Of a stretch of DNA of 64,000 nt, positions 12,919 to 24,419 are shown one piece after another. Origin of the DNA: Haematobia irritans. Its lineage: Eukaryota > Arthropoda > Insecta > Diptera > Muscidae. The stretch's first letter is position 1, and every line of letters begins with the position of its first letter. The notes beneath the pieces were generated by a model, which had not been told where the DNA came from, made no database searches, and saw only the letters and a list, made by a program, of their open reading frames with translations. A program made the position numbers and the translations under genes. The DNA lies in the NCBI RefSeq assembly GCF_050003625.1, contig NC_134401.1, positions 95,768,852 to 95,832,851 on the forward strand, in the 5' to 3' direction.

Positions 12919-14735
12919 GACGCATATTTAAGGAGATATGGCCAAAAGAAGTTTTTCATATAAAAATTAAATTTTTTTAGGTTTTGGGTGGATTTTTGAA
13001 TTTTTTGAGGGTGGTCACGAATTATCGTCATTTTCGCTGTAGGACGCATATTTAAGGAGATATGGCCAAAAGAAGTTTTTCATATAAAAATTTCAATTTT
13101 TTTAGGTTTTGGGTGGATTTTTGAATTTTTTGAGGGTGGTCACGAATTATCGTCCTTTTCGCTCTAGGACGCATATTTAAAGAGATATGGTCAAAAGAAG
13201 TTTTTCATATAAAAATTTCAATGTTTTTAGGTTTTGGGTGGATTTTTGAATTTTTTGAGGGTGGTCACGAATTATCGTCCTTTTCGCTCTAGGACGCATA
13301 TTTAAGGAGATATGGCCAAAAGAAGTTTTTCATATAAAAATTTCAATTTTTTTAGGTTTTGGGTGGATTTTTGAATTTTTTGAGGGTGGTCACGAATTAT
13401 CGTCCTTTTCGCTCTAGGACGCATATTTAAGGAGATATGGGCAAACAAAGTTTTTCATATAAAAATTTCAATTTTTTTAGGTTTTGGGTGGATTTTTGAA
13501 TTTTTTGAGGGTGGTCACGAATTATCGTCCTTTTCGCTCTAGGACGCTTAGTTTAGGAGATATGGCCAAAATAAGTTTTTCATATAAAAATTTCGATTTT
13601 TTTAGGTTTTGGGTGGATTTTTTAAATTTTTGAGGGTGGTCACGAATTGTCGTCCTTTTCGCTCTAGGACGCATATTTAAGGAGATATGGCCAAAAGAAG
13701 TTTTTCATATAAAACTTTCAATTTTTTTAGGTTTTGGGTGGATTTTTGAATGTTTTGAGGGTGGTCACGAATTATCGTCCTTTGCGCTATAGGACGCATA
13801 TTTAAGGAGATATGGCCAAAAGAAGTTTTTCATATAAAAATTTCAATTTTTTTTAGGTTTTGGGTGGATTTTTGAATTTTTTGAGGGTGGTCACGAATTA
13901 TCGTCCTTTTCGCTCTAGGACGCATATTTAAGGAGATATGGCCAAAAAAAGTTTTTCATATAAAAATTTCAATTTTTTTGGGATTTGGGTGGATTTTTCA
14001 ATTTTTTGATGGTGGTCACGAATTATCGTCCTTTTCGCTCTAGGACGCATATTTAAGGAGATATGGCCAAAAGAAGTTTTTCATATAAAAATTTCAATTT
14101 TTTTGGGTTTTGGGTGGATTTTTCATTTTTTTGAGGGTGGTCACAAATTATCGTCCTTTTCGCTCTAGGACGCATATTTAAGGAGATATGGCCAAAAGAA
14201 GTTTTTCATATAAAAATTTCAATTTTTTTAGGTTTTGGGTGGATTTTTGAATTTTTTGAGGGTGGTCACGAATTATCGTCATTTTCGCTGTAGGACGCAT
14301 ATTTAAGGAGATATGGCCAAAAGAAGTTTTTCATATAAAAATTTCAATTTTTTTAGGTTTTGGGTGGATTTTTCAATTTTTTGATGGTGGTCACGAATTA
14401 TCGTCCTTTTCGCTGTAGGACGCATATTTAAGGAGATATGGCCAAAAGAAGTTTTTCATATAAAAATTTCATTTTTGTTTAGGTTTTGGGTGGATTTTTC
14501 AATTTTTTGATGGTGGTCACCAATTATCGTCCTTTTCGCTCTAGGACGCATATTTAAAGAGATATGGTGAAAAGAAGTTTTTCATATAAAAATTTCAATT
14601 TTTTTAGGTTTTGGGTGGATTTTTGAATTTTTTGAGGGTGGTCACGAATTATCGTCCTTTTCGCTCTAGGACGCATATTTAAGGAGATATGGCCAAAAGA
14701 AGTTTTTCATATAAAAATTTCAATTTTTTTAGGTT

Positions 14736-14873
14736 TTGGGTGGATTTTTGAATTTTTTGAGGGTGGACACGAATTATCGTCCTTTTCGCTCTAGGACGCC
14801 TAGTTTAAGAGATATGGCCAAAATAAGTTTTTCATATAAAAATTTCAATTTTTTAGGATTTGGGTGGATTTTT
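14736..14873 (+). repeat. Satellite monomer pair, copy 3, cut by the Helentron-like insertion
   Basis: Same diagnostic GCCTAGTTTAAGAG monomer (from 14798). It follows its paralogues at 12736 and 18242 until GGGTGGATTTTT at 14873, where it breaks into unrelated sequence. The missing remainder, CAATTTTTTGATGG, resumes at 17130. This pins the left edge of the insertion to within a few T residues. Confidence 0.85.
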
Positions 14874-15116
14874 ATACCCTCCATCATAGGATGGGGGTAT
14901 ATTAACTTTGTCATTCCGTTTGTAACACATCGAAATATTGCTCTAAGACCCCATAAAGTATATATATTCTGGGTCGTGGTGAAATTCTGAGTCGATCTAA
15001 GCATGTCCGTCCGTCCGTCTGTTGAAATCACGCTAACTTCCGAACGAAACAAGCTATCGACCTGAAACTTGGCACAAGTAGTTGTTATCGATGTAGGTCG
15101 GATGGTATTGAAAATG
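14874..15116 (+). mobile_element. 5' conserved block of the Helentron-like element, with terminal hairpin
   Basis: TACCCTCCATCAT (14875-14887) is followed within a few bases by GGATGGGGGTA (14889-14899), which folds back on it with one G-T pair. The block continues with GTCATTCCGTTTGTAACAC and a run of GTCCGTCCGTCC near 15005. I remember similar wording in DINE-1-type elements of flies (from memory, not checked). No coding frame here resembles a known protein. Confidence 0.6.
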
Positions 15117-16219
15117 GGCCATATCGGTCCACTGTTACGTATAGCCCCCATATAAAGGGACCCTCAGATTTGGCTTGTGGAGCCTCTAACTGAAGCATAT
15201 TTCATCCGATCCGGCTGAAATTTGGTATATGGTGTTGGTATATGGTCTCTAACAACCATGCAAAAATTGGTCCACATCGGTCCATAATTATATATAGCCC
15301 CCATATAAACCGATCCCCAGATTTGGCTTGCGGAGCCTAAAAGAGAAGCAAATGTCATCCGATCCGGCTGAAATTTGGTACACGGTGTTAGTATATGGTC
15401 TCTAACAACCGTGCAAAAATTGGTTTACATCGGTCCATAATTAGATATAGCCCCCATATAAACCGATCCCCAGATTTGGCTTGTGGAGCCTCTAAGAGAA
15501 GCATATTGCATCCGATCCGGCTGAAATTTTGTACATGGTGTTGGTATATGGTCTCTAACAATCATGCAAAAATTGATTCACATCGGTCCATAATTATATA
15601 TAGCCCCCATATAAACCGATCCCCAGATTTTGCTTGCGGAGCCTCAAAGAGAATCAAATTTCATCCGATCCGGCTGAAATTTGGTACATGATGTTGGTAT
15701 ATGGTCTCTAACAACCATGCAAAAATTGGTCCACATCGGTCCATAATTATATATAGACCCCATATAAACCGATCTCCAGATTTGGCTTGCGAGGCCTCAA
15801 AGAGAAGCAAATTGCATCCGATCCGGCTGAAATTTGGTACATGGTATTGGTATATGGTCTCTAAAACCATGCAAAAATTGGTCCACATCGGTTCATAATT
15901 ATATATAGCCCCCATATAAACCGATCCCCAGATTTGGCTTGCGAAGTCTCCAAGAGAAGCAAATTTCATCCATTTGTAATTTGGAACATGGTGTTAGTAT
16001 ATGATCTTTAACAACCGTGGCAGAATTGGTCCATATCGGTCCATAATTATATATAGCCCCCATATAAAACGTTCTCCAGATTTGACCTCCGGAGCCTCTT
16101 GGAGGAGCAAAATTCATCCGATCCGGTTCAAATTAGGAACGTGGTGTTAGTATATGGTCGCTAACCACCATACCAAAATTGGTCCAATCACACAAAAATT
16201 GGTCCATATCGGTTCATAA
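15117..16219 (+). repeat. 153-bp tandem repeat, about 7 units, inside the Helentron-like element
   Basis: The landmark CAGATTTGGCTTG (with variants) starts at 15165, 15318, 15471, 15624, 15777, 15929 and 16077, giving spacings of 153, 153, 153, 153, 152 and 148 bp. Each unit also has ATCCGATCCGGCTGAAATTT, a GTGTTGGTATATGGTC stretch and ATATAGCCCCCATATAAACC. Because 153 is 51 codons, a frame open in one unit stays open in the next. That explains the several 60-125 codon frames on both strands here; none matches a protein family. The later units diverge and lose the exact period. Confidence 0.93.
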
Positions 16220-16890
16220 TCATGGTTGCCACTAGAGCCAAAAATAATCTACCAAAATTTTATTTCTATAGAAAATTTTGTTAAAATTTTATTCGGTTCA
16301 TAATAAAATTTTCATCATTGTCAAAATTTTATTTCTATAGAAAATTTTGTCAAAATTTTATTTCTATAGAAAATGTTGTTCAAATTTTATTCGGTTCATA
16401 ATCATGGTTGCCACTAGAGCCAAAAATTTTATTTCTATAGAAAATTTTGTCAAAATTTTATTTCTATAGAAAATTTTGTCAAAATTTTATTTCTAGAGAA
16501 AAGTTTGTTAAAATTTTATTCGGTTCATAATAAAATTTTCATCATTGTCAAAATTTTATTTCTATAGAAAATTTTGTCAAAATTTTATTTCTATAGAAAA
16601 TTTTGTTCAAATTTTATTCGGTTCATAATCATGGTTGCCACTCGAGCCAAAAATAATCTACCAAGATTTTATTTCTATAGAAAATTTTGTCAAAAGTTTA
16701 TTTCTATAGAAAATTTTGTTAAAATTTTATTTCTGTAGAAATTTTTGTCAAAATTTTCTTTCTATAGAAAATTTTGTCAAAATTTTTATTTCTATAGAAA
16801 ATTTTGTGAAAATTTTATTTCTATAGAAAATTTTGCTAAAATTTTATTTCTGTAGAAAATTTTGTCAAAATTGTATGTCTACTTTGTCAA
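16220..16890 (+). repeat. 29-bp AT-rich tandem repeat inside the Helentron-like element
   Basis: About 15 copies of a 29-bp unit built around TTTTATTTCTATAGAAAA followed by TTTTGTCA. They are interspersed with a second motif, GGTTCATAATCATGGTTGCC, that starts near 16211, 16393 and 16620. TTTCTATAGAAA is itself palindromic. This motif is one I remember as very abundant in calyptrate fly genomes (memory, not checked). No gene is present. Confidence 0.88.
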
Positions 16891-17072
16891 ACTGAATTAT
16901 ATACGTATTGGATCGATCTTTTTTGATTTAATATATACCACGTATGGACTTACATACAATTTAGAAGATGGTGTTAGGAGGTTTTAAGATACCTTGCCAT
17001 CGGCAAGCGTTACCGCAACTTAAGTAATTCGATTCTGGATGGCAGTGTTTAGAAGAAGTTTCTACGCAATCC
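16891..17072 (+). mobile_element. 3' unique segment of the Helentron-like element
   Basis: Roughly 180 bp of non-repetitive sequence between the 29-bp array and the 3' inverted repeat. It includes ACCTTGCCATCGGCAAGCG near 16991, with an internal CTTGCC / GGCAAG inverted pair. No open frame or RNA gene is recognisable. Confidence 0.5.
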
Positions 17073-17129
17073 ATGATGGAGGGTACATAAGCTTCGGCCT
17101 GGCCGAACTTACGGCCGTATATACTTGTT
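17073..17129 (+). mobile_element. 3' inverted repeat and terminal hairpin of the Helentron-like element
   Basis: ATGATGGAGGGTA (17073-17085) is the exact reverse complement of the 5' copy at 14875-14887. It is followed by TTCGGCC T GGCCGAA (17093-17107), a perfect 7-bp-arm hairpin with a one-base centre, and then a short tail ending ATACTTGTT. A 3' hairpin a few bases before the end is what Helitron/Helentron rolling-circle elements use as a termination signal. The role here is inferred from that family. Confidence 0.65.
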
Positions 17130-19086
17130 CAATTTTTTGATGGTGGTCACGAATTATCGTCCTTTTCGCTCTAGGACGCATATTTAAGGAGATATGGCCA
17201 AAAGAAGTTTTTCATATAAAAATTAAACTTTTTTTAGGTTTTGGGTGGATTTTTGAATTTTTTGAGGGTGGTCACGAATTATCGTCATTTTCGCTGTAGG
17301 ACGCATATTTAAGGAGATATGGCCAAAAGAAGTTTTTCATATAAAAATTTCAATTTTTTTAGGTTTTGGGTGGATTTTTGAATTTTTTGAGGGTGGTCAC
17401 GAATTATCGTCCTTTTCGCTCTAGGACGCATATTTAAGGAGATATGGCCAAAAGAAGTTTTTCATATAAAAATTTCAATTTGTTTAGGTTTTGGGTGGAT
17501 TTTTGAATTTTTTGAGGGTGGTCACGAATTATCGTCCTTTGCGCTATAGGACGCATATTTAAGGAGATATGGCCAAAAGAAGTTTTTCATATAAAAATTT
17601 CAATTTTTTTAGGTTTTGGGTGGATTTTTGAATTTTTTGAGGGTGGTCACGAATTATCGTCATTTTCGCTGTAGGACGCATATTTAAGGAGATATGGCCA
17701 AAAGAAGTTTTTCATATAAAAATTTCAATTTTTTTAGGTTTTGGGTGGATTTTTCAATTTTTTGATGGTGGTCACGAATTATCGTCCTTTTCGCTGTAGG
17801 ACGCATATTTAAGGAGATATGGCCAAAAGAAGTTTTTCATATAAAAATTTCATTTTTGTTTAGGTTTTGGGTGGATTTTTCAATTTTTTGATGGTGGTCA
17901 CCAATTATCGTCCTTTTCGCTCTAGGACGCATATTTAAGGAGATATGGCCAAAAGAAGTTTTTCATATAAAAATTTCAATTTGTTTAGGTTTTGGGTGGA
18001 TTTTTGAATTTTTTGAGGGTGGTCACGAATTATCGTCCTTTGCGCTATAGGACGCATATTTAAGGAGATATGGCCAAAAGAAGTTTTTCATATAAAAATT
18101 TCAATTTTTTTAGGTTTTGGGTGGATTTTTGAATTTTTTGAGGGTGGTCACGAATTATCGTCATTTTCGCTGTAGGACGCATATTTAAGGAGATATGGCC
18201 AAAAGAAGTTTTTCATATAAAAATTTCAATTTTTTTAGGTTTTGGGTGGATTTTTGAATTTTTTGAGGGTGGTCACGAATTATCGTCCTTTTCGCTCTAG
18301 GACGCCTAGTTTAAGAGATATGGCCAAAATAAGTTTTTCATATAAAAATTTCAATTTTTTAGGATTTGGGTGGATTTTTCAATTTTTTGATGGTGGTCAC
18401 GAATTATCGTCCTTTTCGCTCTAGGACGCATATTTAAGGAGATATGGCCAAAAGAAGTTTTTCATATAAAAATTAAATTTTTTTTAGGTTTTGGGTGGAT
18501 TTTTGAATTTTTTGAGGGTGGTCACGAATTATCGTCCTTTTCGCTCTAGGACGCATATTTAAGGAGATATGGCCAAAAGAAGTTTTTCATATAAAAATTT
18601 CAATTTTTTTAGGATTTGGGTGGATTTTTCAATTTTTTGATGGTGGTCACAAATTATCGTCCTTTTCGCTCTAGGACGCATATTTAAGGAGATATGGCTA
18701 AAAGAAGTTTTTCATATAAAAATTTCAATTTTTTTAGGTTTTGGGTGGATTTTTGAATTTTTTGAGGGTGGTCACGAATAATCGTCCTTTTCGCTGTAGG
18801 ACGCATATTTAAGGAGATATGGCCAAAAGAAGTTTTTCATATAAAAATTTCAATTTTTTTAGGTTTTGGGTGGATTTTTCAATTTTTTGAGGGTGGTCAC
18901 GAATTATCGTCATTTTCGCTGTAGGACGCATATTTAAGGAGATATGGCCAAAAGAAGTTTTTCATATAAAAATTTCAATTTTTTTAGGTTTTGGGTGGAT
19001 TTTTCAATTTTTTGATGGTGGTCACGAATTATCGTCCTTTTCGCTGTAGGACGCATATTTAAGGAGATATGGCCAAAAGAAGTTTT

Positions 19087-19200
19087 TCATATAAAAATTT
19101 CATTTTTTTTTAGGTTTTGGGTGGATTTTTCAATTTTTTGAGGGTGGTCACGAAGATATGGAGATATGGCCGAAAGAAGTTTTTCATATGAAAATTTCAT
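19087..19200 (+). repeat. Satellite junction with a truncated monomer
   Basis: After GGTGGTCACGAA the sequence skips the ATTATCGTCC...TAAGG part of the unit and resumes as GATATGGAGATATGGCCGAAAG. GATATGG is partly duplicated at the joint. It looks like an unequal-exchange or short-deletion junction between two monomers. Confidence 0.7.
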
Positions 19201-22200
19201 TTTTTTTAGGTTTTGGGTGGATTTTTGAATTTTTTGAGGGTGGTCACGAATTTTCGTCCTTTTCGCTCTAGGACGCATATTTAAGGAGATATGGCCAAAA
19301 GAAGTTTTTCATATAAAATTTTCAATTTTTTTAGGTTTTGGGTGGATTTTTGGATTTTTTGAGGTTGGTCACGAATTATCGTCCTTTTCGCTCTAGGACG
19401 CATATTTAAGGAGATATGGGCAAACAAAGTTTTTCATATAAAAATTTCAATTTTTTTGGGATTTGGGTGGATTTTTAAATTTTTTGATGGTGGTCACGAA
19501 TTATCGTCCTTTTCGCTCTAGGACGCATATTTAAGGAGATATGGCCAAAAGAAGTTTTTCATATAAAAATTTCAATTTTTTTGGGATTTGGGTGGATTTT
19601 TCAATTTTTTGATTGTGGTCACAAATTATCGTCCTTTTCGCTCTAGGACGCATATTTAAGGAGATATGACCAAAAGAAGTTTTTCATATAAAAATTTCAA
19701 TTTTTTTAGGTTTTGGGTGGATTTTTGAATTTTTTGAGGGTGGTCACGAATTATCGTCATTTTCGCTGTAGGTCGCATATTTAAGGAGATATGGTCAAAA
19801 GAAGTTTTTCATATAAAAATTTCAATTTTTTTAGATTTTGGGTGGATTTTTGAATTTTTTGAGGGTGGTCACGAATTATCGTCCTTTTCGCTCTAGGACG
19901 CATATTTAAGGAGATATGGCCAAAAGAAGTTTTTCATATAAAAATTTCAATTTTTTTAGGTTTTGGGTGGATTTTTGAATTTTTTGAGGGTGGTCACGAA
20001 TTATCGTCCTTTGCGCTATAGGACGCATATTTAAGGAGATATGGCCAAAAGAAGTTTTTCATATAAAAATTTCAATTTTTTTAGGTTTTGGGTGGATTTT
20101 TGAATTGAGGGTGGTCACGAATTATCGTCCTTTTCGCTCTAGGACGCTTAGTTTAGGAGATATGGCCAAAATAAGTTTTTCATATAAAAATTTCGATTTT
20201 TTTAGGTTTTGGGTGGATTTTTGAAATTTTGGAGGGTGGTCACGAATTATCGTCCTTTTCGCTCTAGGACGCATATTTAAGGAGATATGGCCAAAAGAAG
20301 TTTTTCATATAAAAATTTCAATTTTTTTAGGTTTTGGGTGGATTTTTGAATGTTTTGAGGGTGGTCACGAATTATCGTCCTTTGCGCTATAGGACGCATA
20401 TTTAAGGAGATATGGCCAAAAGAAGTTTTTCATATAAAAATTTAAATTTTTTTAGGTTATGGGTGGATTTTTCAATTTTTTGAGGGTGGTCACGAATTAT
20501 CGTCCTTTTCGCTCTAGGACGCATATTTAAGGAGATATGGGCAAAAAAAGTTTTTCATATAAAAATTTCAATTTTTTTGGGATTTGGGTGGATTTTTCAA
20601 TTTTTGATGGTGGTCACGAATTATCGTCCTTTTCGCTCTAGGACGCATATTTAAGGAGATATGGCCAAAAGAAGTTTTTCATATAAAAATTTCAATTTTT
20701 TTGGGTTTTGGGTGGATTTTTCAATTTTTTGATTGTGGTCACAAATTATCGTCCTTTTCGCTCTAGGACGCATATTTAAGGAGATATGGCCAAAAGAAGT
20801 TTTTCATATAAAAATTTCAATTTTTTTAGGTTTTGGGTGGATTTTTGAATTTTTTGAGGGTGGTCACGAATTATCGTCATTTTCGCTGTAGGACGCATAT
20901 TTAAGGAGATATGGCCAAAAGAAGTTTTTCATATAAAAATTTCAATTTTTTTAGGTTTTGGGTGGATTTTTCAATTTTTTGATGGTGGTCACGAATTATC
21001 GTCCTTTTCGCTGTAGGACGCATATTTAAGGAGATATGGCCAAAAGAAGTTTTTCATATAAAAATTTCATTTTTGTTTAGGTTTTGGGTGGATTTTTCAA
21101 TTTTTTGATGGTGGTCACGAATTATCGTCCTTTTCGCTGTAGGACGCATATTTAAGGAGATATGGCCAAAAGAAGTTTTTCATATAAAAATTTCATTTTT
21201 TTTTAGGTTTTGGGTGGATTTTTCAATTTTTTGAGGGTGGTCACGAATTATCGTCCTTTTCGCTATAGGACGCATATTTAAAGAGATATGGTCAAAAGAA
21301 GTTTTTCATATAAAAATTTCATTTTTTTTTAGGTTTTGGGTGGATTTTTGAATTTTTTGAGGGTGGTCACGAATTATCGTCCTTTTCGCTCTAGGACGCA
21401 TATTTAAGGAGATATGGCCGAAAGAAGTTTTTCATATGAAAATTTCATTTTTTTTAGGTTTTGGGTGGATTTTTGAATTTTTTGAGGGTGGTCACGAATT
21501 TTCGTCCTTTTCGCTCTAGGACGCATATTTAAGGAGATATGGCCAAAAGAAGTTTTTCATATAAAATTTTCAATTTTTTTAGGTTTTGGGTGGATTTTTG
21601 GATTTTTTGAGGTTGGTCACGAATTATCGTCCTTTTCGCTCTAGGACGCATATTTAAGGAGATATGGGCAAACAAAGTTTTTCATATAAAAATTTCAATT
21701 TTTTTGGGATTTGGGTGGATTTTTCAATTTTTTGATGGTGGTCACGAATTATCGTCCTTTTCGCTCTAGGACGCATATTTAAGGAGATATGGCCAAAAGA
21801 AGTTTTTCATATAAAAATTTCAATTTTTTTGGGATTTGGGTGGATTTTTCAATTTTTTGATTGTGGTCACAAATTATCGTCCTTTTCGCTCTAGGACGCA
21901 TATTTAAGGAGATATGGCCAAAAGAAGTTTTTCATATAAAAATTTCAATTTTTTTAGGTTTTGGGTGGATTTTTCAATTTTTTGATGGTGGTCACGAATT
22001 ATCGTCCTTTTCGCTCTAGGACGCATATTTAAGGAGATATGGCCAAAAGAAGTTTTTCATATAAAAATTTCAATTTTTTTAGGTTTTGGGTGGATTTTTG
22101 AATTTTTTGAGGGTGGTCACGAATTATCGTCCTTTTCGCTCTAGGACGCATATTTAAGGAGATATGGCCAAAAGAAGTTTTTCATATAAAAATTTCAATT

Positions 22201-24242
22201 TTTTTAGATTTTGGGTGGATTTTTGAATTTTTTGAGGGTGGTCACGAATTATCGTCCTTTTCGCTCTAGGACGCATATTTAAGGAGATATGGCCAAAAGA
22301 AGTTTTTCATATAAAAATTTCAATTTTTTTAGGTTTTGGGTGGATTTTTGAATTTTTTGAGGGTGGTCACGAATTATCGTCCTTTGCGCTATAGGACGCA
22401 TATTTAAGGAGATATGGCCAAAAGAAGTTTTTCATATAAAAATTTCAATTTTTTTAGGTTTTGGGTGGATTTTTGAATTTTTTGAGGGTGGTCACGAATT
22501 ATCGTCCTTTTCGCTCTAGGACGCTTAGTGTAGGAGATATGGCCAAAATAAGTTTTTCATATAAAAATTTCGATTTTTTTAGGTTTTGGGTGGATTTTTG
22601 AAATTTTGGAGGGTGGTCACGAATTATCGTCCTTTTCGCTCTAGGACGCATATTTAAGGAGATATGGCCAAAAGAAGTTTTTCATATAAAAATTTCAATT
22701 TTTTTAGGTTTTGGGTGGATTTTTGAATGTTTTGAGGGTGGTCACGAATTATCGTCCTTTGCGCTATAGGACGCATATTTAAGGAGATATGGCCAAAAGA
22801 AGTTTTTCATATAAAAATTTAAATTTCTTTAGGTTATGGGTGGATTTTTCAATTTTTTGATGGTGGTCACGAATTATCGTCCTTTTCGCTCTAGGACGCA
22901 TATTTAAAGAGATATGGTCAAAAGAAGTTTTTCATATAAAAATTTCAATTTTTTTAAGGTTTTGGGTGGATTTTTGAATTTTTTGAGGGTGGTCACGAAT
23001 TATCGTCCTTTTCGCTCTAGGACGCATATTTAAGGAGATATGGCCAAAATAAGTTTTTCATATAAAAATTTCAATTTTTTTAGGATTTGGGTGGATTTTT
23101 CAATTTTTTGATGGTGGTCACGAATTATCGTCCTTTTCGCTCTAGGACGCATATTTAAGGAGATATGGCCAAAAGAAGTTTTTCATATAAAAATTTCAAT
23201 TTTTTTAGGTTTTGGGTGGATTTTTGAATATTTTGAGGGTGGTCACGAATTATCGTCCTTTTTGCTCTAGGACGCTTAGTTTAGGAGATATGGCCAAAAT
23301 AAGTTTTTCATATAAAAATTTCAATTTTTTTAGGATTTGGGTGGATTTTTCAATTTTTTGATGGTGGTCACGAATTATCGTCCTTTTCGCTCTAGGACGC
23401 ATATTTAAGGAGATATGGCCAAAAGAAGTTTTTCATATAAAAATTTCAATTTTTTTAGGTTTTGGGTGGATTTTTGAATTTTTTGAGGGTGGTCACGAAT
23501 TATCGTCCTTTTCGCTCTAGGACGCTTCGTTTAGGAGATATGGCCAAAATAAGTTTTTCATATAAAAATTTCGATTTTTTTAGGTTTTGGGTGGATTTTT
23601 GAAATTTTTGAGGGTGGTCACGAATTATCGTCCTTTTCGCTCTAGGACGCATATTTAAGGAGATATGGCCAAAAGAAGTTTTTCATATAAAAATTTCAAT
23701 TTTTTTAGGTTTTGGGTGGATTTTACAATTTTTTGAGGGTGGTCACGAATTATCGTCCTTTGCGCTATAGGACGCATATTTAAGGAGATATGGCCAAAAG
23801 AAGTTTTTCATATAAAAATTTAAATTTTTTTAGGTTATGGGTGGATTTTTCAATTTTTTGAGGGTGGTCACGAATTATCGTCCTTTTCGCTCTAGGACGC
23901 ATATTTAAGGAGATATGGGCAAAAAAAGTTTTTCATATAAAAATTTCAATTTTTTTGGGATTTGGGTGGATTTTTCAATTTTTTGATGGTGGTCACGAAT
24001 TATCGTCCTTTTCGCTCTAGGACGCATATTTAAGGAGATATGGCCAAAAGAAGTTTTTCATATAAAAATTTCAATTTTTTTAGGATTTGGGTGGATTTTT
24101 CAATTTTTTGATGGTGGTCACAAATTATCGTCGTTTTCGCTCTAGGACGCATATTTAAGGAGATATGGCCAAAAGAAGTTTTTCATATAAAAATTTATAT
24201 TTTTTTAGGTTTTGGGTGGATTTTTGAATATTTTGAGGGTGG

Positions 24243-24275
24243 TCACGAATTATCGTCCTTTTCGTCCTTTTCGCT
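24243..24275 (+). repeat. Micro-duplication within a monomer
   Basis: CGTCCTTTT occurs twice in direct succession (CGTCCTTTTCGTCCTTTTCG), lengthening this monomer by about 10 bp. I saw no other copy of this exact duplication in the array. Confidence 0.7.
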
Positions 24276-24419
24276 CTAGGACGCATATTTAAGGAGATAT
24301 GGCCAAAAGAAGTTTTTCATATAAAAATTTCAATTTTTTTAGGATTTGGGTGGATTTTTCAATTTTTTGCTGGTGGTCACAAATTATCGTCCTTTTCGCT
24401 CTAGGACGCATATTTAAGG

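Larger units (their letters stand above)
1..14873 (+). repeat. 125-bp satellite array, left block
   Basis: Head-to-tail tandem array. Each unit starts at TAGGACGCATATTTAAGGAG, continues through GATATGGCCAAAAGAAG, TTTTTCATATAAAAATTT, a T-rich tract ending in AGG, then GGGTGGATTTTT, GGTGGTCACGAATTATCG and TCCTTTTCGCTC. Successive TAGGAC starts at 98, 222, 347, 472 and 598 give spacings of 124-126 bp. Variation is at recurring positions: GCATATTTAAGG versus GCTTAGTTTAGG, AAAAGAAG versus AAAATAAG, GAATTTTTTGAGGG versus CAATTTTTTGATGG, CACGAATT versus CACAAATT, and CTTTTCGCTC versus CTTTGCGCTATA. No gene is present. Short frames of about 60 codons recur only because the monomer recurs. I do not recognise the satellite as a named family. 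Confidence 0.97.
14874..17129 (+). mobile_element. Non-autonomous Helentron-like (DINE-1/HINE-like) element
   Basis: A 2.26-kb sequence unrelated to the satellite interrupts a monomer between GGGTGGATTTTT and CAATTTTTTGATGG. It has a 5' block starting ATACCCTCC, a 13-bp perfect inverted repeat (14875-14887 and 17073-17085), two internal tandem arrays, a 7-bp-arm hairpin near the 3' end, and no convincing target duplication beyond one or two T. Inverted repeats lying inside the ends, internal satellites, a 3' hairpin and insertion into a T run are the known hallmarks of DINE-1 and other short Helentron-derived elements. There is no transposase or Rep/helicase frame, so it would need to be mobilised in trans. 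The edges are uncertain by 1-3 T residues, and the family name is inferred from structure. Confidence 0.7.

Noticed and set aside
14774..15151. 125-codon - strand frame crossing the satellite / Helentron-like junction
   Set aside because: It joins two unrelated repeats at a recent insertion edge, so it cannot be a conserved gene.
15117..16219. CRISPR-like array of regular repeats
   Set aside because: Units are 153 bp and similar throughout, with no unique spacers. The context is an insect mobile element with no cas genes.
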